From NCBI GenBank assembly GCA_015233285.1, contig JADFYA010000140.1, forward strand, positions 1 to 8,524: 8,524 nucleotides of DNA, in the 5' to 3' direction. Made by a program: the position numbers and the translations under genes. Of the stretch, positions 1-6,148 are shown one piece after another; position 1 is the stretch's first letter; each line of letters starts with the position of its first letter. The notes under the pieces were generated by a model. That model had not been told where the DNA came from and did no database searches. It saw only the letters and a program-made list of their open reading frames with translations. Origin of the DNA: Deltaproteobacteria bacterium. Lineage in GTDB: Bacteria > Desulfobacterota > JADFXK01.

Positions 1-62
1 TGTCACTTTCTCCAATAATTCTAACATAAACGGTTGTTATCTTCAGCTCGGAGGTTTGGGGC
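1..62. repeat. Inverted repeat, left copy (window edge)
   Basis: Bases 1-62 are the reverse complement of 1328-1389 at 61 of 62 positions. The only mismatch is base 22 (T, paired with G at 1368). Identity ends abruptly at 62/63. The plus strand here therefore carries tail-gene coding sense, opposite to everything else in the window. The left limit may extend beyond the window. Confidence 0.95.
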
Positions 63-1880
63 TAGATCGGATGACCCGACGTAGGCATAGTTGTCCCAAC
101 TGACGTCTGGGCCGGTTGAACCTTCCTTGACCGCTTCCAACTGGAACCTTAGAGGACAAGAAAAGGACAACCCGGTGCTGGCCGGATTCGCTCCGACCTG
201 GGTGTAGTTGGCCAAATTGTCCTTGTCTCCGGAGCCGTTGTAAATGTAGCAGTAGATAAATTCTTGGCTCCGCCTGAAAAGAAAGGTGCCGCTGTTGCCG
301 GCGTTACCGACCATGGCCACGTTCGACCAGGTTGTCCCGTTGTGAAAATCGACGCGGCAGACCTGCCCGGTGGTAGTGTCATAGGATCGCGACAACCGGA
401 CCTTATAGTCGTGTCCATAAGTCAGGACCGCCACCATCCCGGCATACCAACCAGTGACCGTCGGGGCTGTGTTCAAAAACCAGTCCACCCGTGCGGCGCC
501 ATTAGAAGGATAGCTTGTGGTCGTCTTTACCGCCACATTTCCGGAAAGGGCGGAACACCGGAGCTGGTTGGACACAATGACCGGATTTCCGGAGACAACG
601 GTCCATTTCCCGGAATCGGGCGCCGTCCCGTCGGCCGCGGTGAAGTCGTCATTATAACCCGGATAACCCATGTCCATGGCCGTTCCGTCATAGAGATTGG
701 CCACCGCCTGCCAACCTTTGAGGGTCTGGTCATAGTATTCCACCTGAATAGTCGCCGGATTGGTGTTGTTGCAGACGAGGTTTACGGCCAGGCCCCTAAA
801 CCTTTGTTCGTACCCGATGTAACCATAGTAATGGGTGCTGTCTAAACCCGGTTGGACTGGGCAGAAGTTTCCCATGGTATTAGAATTGCCGTCCGTTAAC
901 TCTACGGTAAAATTAAAAACCTGGCCGACGTTCGGGTTCTTGATGACCTGGCTGATCAATGACGGCTTGCCCATTCGTCCATCCCAGCGGTTCAGCAAAT
1001 CGGTCATACCGCAAATGACCTGGGCGCTTGATATCCTGACGTCGGCCGACAGACTTGAACTAACGCAAAACCTGACCCAGTAAAGATGAATGTCCGACAC
1101 TTGATGCGCCTGCCAATCCGGGTGGACAGACCAGGTGACTTCGCCGCTTTGACTGAAGCACTTCCCCCCAGAAGAAGTTCCATCGTCAATGGTCATAAAC
1201 GACCAATGGCCATGGTAATAGTCAACGATCAGCCTCGCCTCGTTCTGATTTTCATAGCCCGGGGCGAAGTTAAACTTAATGCCCTGAAACGGACGGTAAA
1301 AGCCCAGATACAGATAACTGCCGGAAGGCCCCAAACCTCCGAGCTGAAGATAACAACCGTTTATGTTGGAATTATTGGAGAAAGTGACATAAGTATAGGT
1401 GGCGTCTCCATCCTCGGTTAACAGACCCATGGCCGGACTAACGCCTGCTCCAGACCAAATCTGGGGAGCGGATCGGCCGTCGCCGTCGGTGATCACCAGG
1501 TCACCCCCCAGCGCAGTCATCATAGCCGGTCGAGCCGGTGTGGTATTGCTCAGAGTCTTGATCAGAGAAAAATCTCCTGAATCCGGCGGAAGAGTGTTTC
1601 CGGCCATTATTCGGCCGTCCGCCGTTTGGGCCATTAAATACCACTGACCGGCACCATCCACATATTCGGCCAGGGCCATGATCGCCGGACTGCCGGAGAC
1701 CGGAGTGGTATTATATTGAGTCCGCCCGGCCCGTTTGGTTTTGTAGCCACCTGTGGTTTCCACATTCAGACAATCCAAACATTGGCCCTTGGTCAACAAT
1801 TGTCCGACCATCCCGGTGTTCCGGCCATGCTCGCATGATTCCAACGTGTGCAATATCTCTTCTATTCTTGATCCGGGCAT
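21..1880 (-). CDS. Large tail/hub protein with LamG-like jelly-roll domain; C-terminus doubtful
   Basis: 619 aa from the ATG at 1878-1880 (GGAG 6 bases upstream; a GTG at 1892 overlaps adaptor 2). Residues 1-160 resemble the N-terminus of phage hub or DNA-stabilising tail proteins: CLDCLNVETTGGYKTKRAGR, then repeated WYLMAQTADG / GGDLVITDGDG strands as in a beta-propeller. About 161-291 and 321-400 hold two related modules (YLGFYRPFQGIKFN...VDYYHGHW...DGT and YIGYEQRFRGLAVN...VEYYDQTLKGW...DGT). About 410-601 is a concanavalin/LamG-like module (DDFTAADGT...W; ends VSWDNYAYVGS), usually sugar- or surface-binding. The final 13 residues (607-619) and the TAG are encoded by bases 21-62, an inverted copy of the gene's own 1328-1389 region, so the true end is probably lost or altered. 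The role is probably in the tail tip and host recognition. Confidence 0.68.
   Translation of the reverse strand: MPGSRIEEILHTLESCEHGRNTGMVGQLLTKGQCLDCLNVETTGGYKTKRAGRTQYNTTPVSGSPAIMALAEYVDGAGQWYLMAQTADGRIMAGNTLPPDSGDFSLIKTLSNTTPARPAMMTALGGDLVITDGDGRSAPQIWSGAGVSPAMGLLTEDGDATYTYVTFSNNSNINGCYLQLGGLGPSGSYLYLGFYRPFQGIKFNFAPGYENQNEARLIVDYYHGHWSFMTIDDGTSSGGKCFSQSGEVTWSVHPDWQAHQVSDIHLYWVRFCVSSSLSADVRISSAQVICGMTDLLNRWDGRMGKPSLISQVIKNPNVGQVFNFTVELTDGNSNTMGNFCPVQPGLDSTHYYGYIGYEQRFRGLAVNLVCNNTNPATIQVEYYDQTLKGWQAVANLYDGTAMDMGYPGYNDDFTAADGTAPDSGKWTVVSGNPVIVSNQLRCSALSGNVAVKTTTSYPSNGAARVDWFLNTAPTVTGWYAGMVAVLTYGHDYKVRLSRSYDTTTGQVCRVDFHNGTTWSNVAMVGNAGNSGTFLFRRSQEFIYCYIYNGSGDKDNLANYTQVGANPASTGLSFSCPLRFQLEAVKEGSTGPDVSWDNYAYVGSSDLAPNLRAEDNNRLC
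1328..1389. repeat. Inverted repeat, right copy (inside the tail gene)
   Basis: This is the internal partner of bases 1-62. On the minus strand it encodes tail-protein residues 165-184 (the VTFSNNSNINGCYLQLGGLG segment) in the correct frame, so this is the native location and the copy at the window edge is the displaced one. Confidence 0.95.
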
Positions 1881-1882
1881 GG

Positions 1883-2542
1883 TCAACTCCACAACGGTCT
1901 GGCCCCGGTGCCGATCGTCAGCTCCCGGGGTGAGTTATGATAATGATAGCTCTCCTTGACCCGATTGAGTTCCTGTCTAAAAATACGCTCCGCCCCATCG
2001 GCCGCGGTCAGGGCGAGCTGGTCGCCGGTTTGATAAAACTCCTTCAATTTACCTTGCCAGACACAGTACTTAATTAACACCGGGATCAACCAGTCGGATG
2101 CGGCCGGTTCATCCGTGTCCGTGACCAGAAGGTTTGGCAACCCAAGAAGATAAATCTTAACCGTTACCGCCTCTTCCGGAATGGGAGAAAAACCGATCAT
2201 GCCGCCTCGCAGATAATACGCTTCCGGGCGCCCGATTACCGCGGTATCCAGATCTAGCTCCGACCAGCGTTTCGGGGCCAGCGTCCCGGCCGTCCCGGTA
2301 TTGTCGTAAACGACCTTAATAACATTAAATGGTTTTGAATTTCCGGTCAGGGGGACAAGATATTCTCTGGTCCCGGCCACAGTGGTCAACGGCACGTCCC
2401 GCTCCTGTTCCTCCAATCGCAACTCCGAGACCAGGATCATGTCGGCTTCATTGATCCAGTCCTTCATGTCTTGCCGGGTGGCATACTTTCGGGCTGATCC
2501 CAAGTAGCTGTGAACCCTGCTTTCGATCCGACTTAGTTGCAT
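1883..2542 (-). CDS. Phage adaptor/connector-like protein 2
   Basis: 219 aa. I start it at the ATG at 2540-2542, with GGAGG 9 bases upstream; a GTG at 2575 would add 11 residues lying in the heptamer repeat. The N-terminus (MQLSRIESRVHSYLG...YATRQDMKDWINEADMILVSEL) is the helix-helix start seen in phage head-tail adaptor proteins. It is followed by strands (VPLTTVAGTREYLVPL, FNVIKVVYDN), 'GRPEAYYLRGGMIGFSPIPEEAVTVKIYLLGLPNLL' (the 'G.P..Y....I...P.P' core), a 'DTDEPAASDWLIPVLIKYCVWQG' helix and a C-terminal helix. The order is close to adaptor 1, so the two are probably distant paralogs or successive connector rings. Its TGA lies 2 bases before the ATG of the tail protein, so those two are translated together. 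Confidence 0.68.
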   Translation of the reverse strand: MQLSRIESRVHSYLGSARKYATRQDMKDWINEADMILVSELRLEEQERDVPLTTVAGTREYLVPLTGNSKPFNVIKVVYDNTGTAGTLAPKRWSELDLDTAVIGRPEAYYLRGGMIGFSPIPEEAVTVKIYLLGLPNLLVTDTDEPAASDWLIPVLIKYCVWQGKLKEFYQTGDQLALTAADGAERIFRQELNRVKESYHYHNSPRELTIGTGARPLWS

Positions 2543-2569
2543 CCTCCATGTCCTCCGTCTGGGGTCTTG

Positions 2570-2604
2570 TTGCACGTTGCTTGTTACTTGTTGCAGGTTA
2601 TTGG
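2570..2604. repeat. Degenerate heptamer tandem repeat (TTGCNNG x5)
   Basis: On the plus strand there are five consecutive 7-base units: TTGCACG, TTGCTTG, TTACTTG, TTGCAGG, TTATTGG. It lies immediately upstream of the adaptor 2 gene (start at 2542), in its presumed leader. Confidence 0.6.
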
Positions 2605-2785
2605 TTGTCTATTCAAGGCAATGGGAACACCCCGCCTCCCTGATGTCATTTCGAGCGAAGCGTTACATACTGAGTTTGTTCGAATTAGTCCGGAATGGTG
2701 AAGCAAGAGTCATTCACGGCTGCATTTCAGAACGATGATTCTTTAACAGATATCAAGTCAATAATGGTGACCGGCAACCAGCAAC
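2590..2785. repeat. Possible 196-base MITE-like element with inverted ends
   Basis: In the 252-base gap 2543-2794, bases 2590-2609 (GTTGCAGGTTATTGGTTGTC) and the complement of 2766-2785 (GTTGCTGGTTGCCGGTCACC) match at 13 of 20 positions; six of the seven differences are transitions. Between them is the decayed palindromic repeat at 2644-2703. The ends also match the heptad array at the left edge. No coding gene is supported in the gap (a 21-codon ORF near 2580-2650 lacks a ribosome site). A decayed non-autonomous element or nested repeat insertions would explain it. Confidence 0.4.
2644..2703. repeat. Palindromic intergenic repeat, decayed copy
   Basis: The left arm TGTCATTTCGAGCGAAGCG (2644-2662) is identical over 19 bases to 7416-7434. 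After the same 25-base spacing, the right arm GTCCGGAATGGTGAAG (2688-2703) matches 7460-7475 at 11 of 16 positions, and all five differences are transitions. Equal length and arm spacing show this is a homologous copy of the element at 7416-7475, with diverged middle and right arm. Confidence 0.7.
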
Positions 2786-2794
2786 TTGGCCGTC

Positions 2795-3538
2795 TTAAGA
2801 ATTATTTTCACCAAAGAGCCTCTCATGCCGGTACCACCGCCTCAAGAGTTCCTCCACCGGGACCCCCAGCCGCTGTTCCAGGTCCGGCCGCGATTGCCAC
2901 CAATCGCCCACGGCCTGCTCAAAGGCCCGATATAACCCCGGCCAGAGGAGTCGCCGCCGTTCATGTTCCTTGGGGCTGATGAAGAAGCAAATGACACAAC
3001 CGATCCGATCAAACCCTTGATCATAGAGATTGCAGTGCGGCAGTTTTTGTCGCTCCAGATAATCCCAGACCATCCATTCTTTCCAGTTGAACAGCGGCTT
3101 GTAGGTCATCAGCTTTCCTTGCCGATCGATGGGACCACGAGACCGGCGCCGGGCGCTCTCCTCCGCCCGAATCCCCATCAGCCGGTGATATAATGGAATT
3201 TTAGCTGTGGGCGCTTTTTTCAGGACGCGGCAACACCAGCGCCGTTTAAAGTTGGGAAGTCCGTATGCCCTTAATCCGTCCCAAAAAGATATGGCCGGGT
3301 GCATCCAGTCCACCGTAGGATAGTGTTCCTTAATAAACCTGACCACCTCCGGCGGATCAATCCCTGGGGCGGAATATACGGCCCGGTGTTTAACTCCGCT
3401 TATCCTGACCAGGTCCAGCAAAGTCACCGAATCTTTGCCGCCTGAAAATCCAACCAGGTAGCCTTCCGGTGGAACGTTTTGCTTGATCATCTCCAGGGCT
3501 TCCACCACATGTTCCGCAGACGGAATGGAATCAGTCAC
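2795..3538 (-). CDS. PAPS-reductase-family (PP-loop) protein with CC/CxxC cysteines
   Basis: 247 aa from a GTG with AGGAGG just upstream. It has the ATP-pyrophosphatase loop SGGKDS (32-37), a RWCCRVLKK block (Cys102, Cys103), GIRAEESARR (122-131), the Trp-rich YKPLFNWKEWMVWDYL segment, and GCVIC (Cys181, Cys184). The CC plus CxxC set is the pattern that holds a [4Fe-4S] cluster in APS reductases. The C-terminal ECGLH-type catalytic Cys motif of sulfonucleotide reductases is absent: the chain ends ...RHERLFGENNS. That makes true sulfate reduction doubtful. A DndC-like or thiolation-type reaction, adenylating a substrate and moving sulfur, fits better as inference. Phages often carry members of this family (commonly labelled cysH) as auxiliary genes. 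It sits between two adaptor genes, preceded by a 91-base leader and followed by a repeat-rich gap. Confidence 0.82.
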   Translation of the reverse strand: MTDSIPSAEHVVEALEMIKQNVPPEGYLVGFSGGKDSVTLLDLVRISGVKHRAVYSAPGIDPPEVVRFIKEHYPTVDWMHPAISFWDGLRAYGLPNFKRRWCCRVLKKAPTAKIPLYHRLMGIRAEESARRRSRGPIDRQGKLMTYKPLFNWKEWMVWDYLERQKLPHCNLYDQGFDRIGCVICFFISPKEHERRRLLWPGLYRAFEQAVGDWWQSRPDLEQRLGVPVEELLRRWYRHERLFGENNS

Positions 3539-3542
3539 ATTA

Positions 3543-3548
3543 CCTCCT
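3543..3548 (-). promoter_or_regulatory. Ribosome binding site deciding the PAPS-reductase-family start
   Basis: A perfect AGGAGG on the minus strand lies 4 bases before the GTG at 3536-3538. The upstream in-frame starts (GTG at 3589, ATG at 3580) have no such site. An ATG overlapping at 3538-3540 is followed at once by a stop. Confidence 0.65.
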
Positions 3549-3629
3549 AAATCGAGAATCCTACTTTTTTGACAGAACATCTGAAGCACCGGAGACGAAG
3601 AAAGCCTGGAGGAGCACCGGAGATCGTTA

Positions 3630-4646
3630 TCAGGCGGCTTTCAATCGTTCGGCGATGGCGCTTATCTTGGCTTCGTACTCGGCTTTTTTGGCCTCGGCCT
3701 GTTGGAATTCCTGGTCCTGGAACAGGCAGATGGATGCGGCCTTAAGCACCATGGTGTCTTGGAGTTCCTCAGACACTTCCGGCTGATCATTGTCATTGAC
3801 CAGCTCGGCCGGGGAGTTAAGAAAGTGGACTCGCATATTGTCCGTCTTGTCATAGACCGGAGCCGGATAGATGCGGACCTGCCGGCCCCGAAGCATCCAG
3901 AGAGATGGGCGGCCGACCAGAGCTGCCTCCAGGGCCACCGTGATGACCATCGGCCACCCCGTCTGGTCGGGGCAGGGCGTCAAGGCCACTTGCCGGTCCT
4001 CCACATGCCACCATTGAGGCCGGCCCTGAGTCTCCAACGTCTGGTATTGATGCGCTCCCGCGGCTGTGACCTCAAACAAAGCCTGACCATCTACCTTAAC
4101 CCCGAGGACCCGCGCCACCGCCATGGGGGTGCCGTCGTCATTCACTTCAGGGATATGGTACCTATCCTCACCGGCCGTGGTGGACATGGTCGCCCGGGTG
4201 ACCAAATCCGCCGGAGACAATAGCCGAAGCACATCCAGGCAGATTTCACTGGAAAAGCCGGCGGCCAGCTCCTTCAGGGTCGTGTCCCGATTCTTGAACA
4301 ACTCCTCCGGCATGGTAGCCAGGACCGCCTGAACCTGCTGGTATAGACCCAGATCACGAAAGTCTATGCGTTTGAGCAGGCGTCCCTCGAATTCCACCGC
4401 CAGCACCTGGAGGCAGGTCGCATTCACTCCGGTCTCATCGGTGGTTGGCCAGGAATATTCATCAGCCCGAGAGGCTCCATCCATAGCCTGATAGGTCACC
4501 AACTGGGGCGGCAGCACCCGGATGGCCACATCCCGCAAAGCCTGGTTTAGAGCTGCGGTAATGTCCGTGAGCGGGGTGACGTTAGTTGATGAACTATATG
4601 ATATCTCGGCCTGAACTCGGCCTTGTAACATGGCCAGGGTGCTCAT
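3630..4646 (-). CDS. Phage adaptor/connector-like protein 1 with internal repeat
   Basis: 338 aa. ATG start with GGGAG 6 bases upstream, overlapping the GT9 B stop as ATGA. The N-terminal helix pair (residues 1-45: LQGRVQAEISY...LTDITAALNQALRDVA) is followed by a beta-strand block (VLAVEFEGRLLKRIDF), a second similar block (YHIPEVNDDGTPMAVARVLGVKVDGQAL), then 'P.P' strands and a C-terminal helix likely to be coiled coil (EFQQAEAKKAEYEAKISAIA). Helical start, strand core with 'GxP...I.P.P' and a late helix after a 'D.D.P.(V)S..L' turn is the look of phage head-tail adaptor proteins. Residues 208-227 and 245-264 repeat the pattern GRPxxWxxxxRQVxxxPxP. It probably sits at the portal/tail interface. 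Exact family not confirmed. Confidence 0.6.
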   Translation of the reverse strand: MSTLAMLQGRVQAEISYSSSTNVTPLTDITAALNQALRDVAIRVLPPQLVTYQAMDGASRADEYSWPTTDETGVNATCLQVLAVEFEGRLLKRIDFRDLGLYQQVQAVLATMPEELFKNRDTTLKELAAGFSSEICLDVLRLLSPADLVTRATMSTTAGEDRYHIPEVNDDGTPMAVARVLGVKVDGQALFEVTAAGAHQYQTLETQGRPQWWHVEDRQVALTPCPDQTGWPMVITVALEAALVGRPSLWMLRGRQVRIYPAPVYDKTDNMRVHFLNSPAELVNDNDQPEVSEELQDTMVLKAASICLFQDQEFQQAEAKKAEYEAKISAIAERLKAA

Positions 4647-5629
4647 TCTAGTCTCCCTTCCCGATAGTCTGATAAAACCCGGTCAATCGTCTCAACCACC
4701 ATCTTGGGACCGATCTGATCCATGCAGGGTGTCGCCCTGGTCACCGGATGGCGCTTCGGGCACTGGGCCGAAGCATCATAGATCATCCGGTGGCATGGAG
4801 AGCAGGCGGCCGGTGATGGAATGGAAAAATCATTGACCCAGTGTTTGGTCAGGTTTTCTTTTGACGAATGGGATAACAAACAAATCTTGGGTGTGTCGAA
4901 GCATCCCGCCGCATTCATCACTCCCGTCTCGCCTCCGATGACCAGATGGGCATAGCGGCTCATAATCAACGACTTCCATAACGGCCAGCGCCCGGCCTTA
5001 TTGATTGTCCGGGGGTGGTTCCATTCCAAAAGCCGGCATAACTCGTCTCCCACCGTCACTATCACCACATTCTTATGCCGGGCCAGGGTATCCAGGCCAA
5101 CCTGTTCGGCATGGGGGTAGGCTTTGTGGACGGCGCTACCGGACAAGATCCACAGAATCACCCTGGTTCCCCTTAGCCGCCGCATGAACGACCTGGCCCA
5201 GGCCGTTTGAGCCGGGGAAAAGAAGAGTTCCCCCCGGACCGGCCCAACCGGTTCATAACCACCGCATCTAACAGTTTCTTCATAATAGTTTTTTTGGCCT
5301 AAAGCCTGCCGCTCCGCTAGGGGCAGCTCATAGCGCTCTCGGTCCTGGTGAAACAGGAGCAACCGCCGTTCAATCGACTCCGATAAATTGACCACCCGGT
5401 CATAGCCTGAACCCAGGCCATCCCAATAGTGCGGGAGATCAGGATGCGGAATGGACTCATCATGTTTCAAAAAGACATCCACGTGGGGATTGCCCCGGAG
5501 GATGTTTTTCCCGTCCATCGTATATTGATAGTAGACCTGGAACCCGTCGGCCTTGAGATACGGCAGCAGGGTCGAGGCCATAATATGATCCCCGATGGCC
5601 CCATAACGGATAACCAAGGCCTTCTTCAC
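4643..5629 (-). CDS. Glycosyltransferase family 9 protein, copy B (heptosyltransferase-like)
   Basis: A 328-residue GT9 enzyme and paralog of copy A. It has KKALVIRYGAIGDHIM at the N-terminus (GxxGD, Asp14), a shared NLSESIERR block (NLQNTIERG in A), ILSGSAVHKAYP at the domain boundary, and GGETG (232-236) followed by NAAGCFDTPKICLLSHSS. It ends with the same Cys cluster: CSPCHR (276-281), CP (290-291) and Cys302. The start is GTG at 5627-5629 with GGAGG 6 bases upstream; no ATG fits the conserved N-terminus. It overlaps the 48-aa Cys protein upstream and adaptor 1 downstream by 4 bases each, so it belongs to the structural operon rather than being a separate insertion. Predicted to transfer a nucleotide-activated sugar; donor and acceptor are unknown. 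Glu replaces the usual Asp of the DTG donor motif, as in copy A. Confidence 0.87.
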   Translation of the reverse strand: MKKALVIRYGAIGDHIMASTLLPYLKADGFQVYYQYTMDGKNILRGNPHVDVFLKHDESIPHPDLPHYWDGLGSGYDRVVNLSESIERRLLLFHQDRERYELPLAERQALGQKNYYEETVRCGGYEPVGPVRGELFFSPAQTAWARSFMRRLRGTRVILWILSGSAVHKAYPHAEQVGLDTLARHKNVVIVTVGDELCRLLEWNHPRTINKAGRWPLWKSLIMSRYAHLVIGGETGVMNAAGCFDTPKICLLSHSSKENLTKHWVNDFSIPSPAACSPCHRMIYDASAQCPKRHPVTRATPCMDQIGPKMVVETIDRVLSDYREGRLE

Positions 5630-5772
5630 CGGCCACCTCCACCGGCGCTTTTGGTCCCGGCCGCCGCCTCATGGCGATTACAGAATTTCAGTCCCGAGAC
5701 GAATGAAGGGCAGGTCCGGCATTCTGAAAAGTCCAAAATTTCCATAAGATATGGACAATAAACTTGAATCAT
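5626..5772 (-). CDS. Small Cys-rich protein, 48 aa, coupled to GT9 B
   Basis: This short ORF starts at the ATG at 5770-5772 with GAGGGG (5780-5785) 7 bases upstream. Its TGA overlaps the GTG start of GT9 B in a 4-base GTGA arrangement, so translation of the two is probably coupled. It has Cys at 6, 18, 21 and 31 and His at 34: VYCPY, SECRTCPSF and KFCNRH. The CxxC plus flanking Cys/His spacing suggests a small metal (zinc or Fe-S) knuckle. The last 14 or so residues are Ala/Gly/Lys-rich and look disordered; they overlap the GT9 B ribosome site, so part of that composition may reflect the site. I do not recognise a family. The close coupling suggests an accessory to GT9 B. Good ribosome site, full use of the gap and clustered Cys codons argue that it is real. 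Confidence 0.6.
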   Translation of the reverse strand: MIQVYCPYLMEILDFSECRTCPSFVSGLKFCNRHEAAAGTKSAGGGGR

Positions 5773-5783
5773 AAAATATCCCC

Positions 5784-6092
5784 TCATAGCTTCTGATAAT
5801 AGACCATCGCCCTGGCCTCGGCTCCACTCAGGTCTAAGCGGATGCCGTTCAAACAGATAATAGGTGTTAGAAAAAAAGCGTAATTGGTCTGGTTTTCGGG
5901 ATACCGGACTTCAGCCACTCTGTCTCCACCCCGGCCCGTGTCGTCATAGACGGCCGCCCTGATCCGATCCTTCCCCCGGCCTAAAACCACCAGACCGAAT
6001 AAATACCCCGGTCCCGGCAGGATAACCCCACCCGTCGTTCTTTCGCCGGAACACCGGCAACCGGACAATTCACCACCGGCCATCTTGCCCAT
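5784..6092 (-). CDS. Small phage structural-type protein, 102 aa
   Basis: The start is the ATG at 6090-6092. The protein has a short Gly/Cys-rich head (CRC at residues 12-14), then a beta-rich body: VILPGPGYLFGLVVLG, an AAVYDDTG turn, FFLTPIICLNGIRLDLSG, and VYYQKL at the end. The order 'PGPGYL..V', 'VYDDTG' and 'GI.LDLSG....VYY' resembles small phage proteins encoded among head/tail genes that form a jelly-roll-like fold. I know the look of these proteins, but the exact family is not certain. It is the first gene of a tight run: its stop lies 11 bases before the next start, and that gene's ribosome site overlaps this stop. A minor virion, decoration or spike-tip role is inferred. Confidence 0.6.
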   Translation of the reverse strand: MGKMAGGELSGCRCSGERTTGGVILPGPGYLFGLVVLGRGKDRIRAAVYDDTGRGGDRVAEVRYPENQTNYAFFLTPIICLNGIRLDLSGAEARAMVYYQKL

Positions 6093-6094
6093 TC

Positions 6095-6101
6095 TCACCT
6101 C
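6095..6101 (-). promoter_or_regulatory. Ribosome binding site deciding the start of the 102-aa gene
   Basis: GAGGTGA on the minus strand is well spaced for the ATG at 6090-6092 (5 bases after GAGG). The GTG at 6096-6098 lies within the site and is not a plausible start. Confidence 0.6.
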
Positions 6102-6148
6102 TTACTTGCCTGAATTCGATGAATTTTATTAATTGGTAAACGGAAATG

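Noticed and set aside
264..845. Plus-strand ORF of 193 codons opposite the tail gene
   Set aside because: No ribosome site or recognisable domain, lies wholly opposite a well-supported gene, and reads as its antisense shadow. The same applies to plus-strand ORFs at 1086-1421, 3702-4223 and 5429-5761.
1..1389. Diversity-generating retroelement (template/variable repeat pair)
   Set aside because: Only one mismatch, silent in native sense, no adenine-specific clustering, repeat in opposite orientation at a breakpoint, and no reverse transcriptase in the window.
2580..2650. 21-codon minus-strand ORF in the repeat gap
   Set aside because: It starts inside the palindromic repeat arm and runs through the heptamer array; no ribosome site.
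2695..2979. Plus-strand ORF running from the repeat gap into the PAPS-family gene
   Set aside because: Mostly antisense to a gene with clear motifs; proline-rich shadow translation, no Shine-Dalgarno.
3539..3629. Riboswitch or attenuator upstream of the PAPS-family gene
   Set aside because: Only 91 bases, no recognisable aptamer core or terminator stem; only a short direct repeat is visible.
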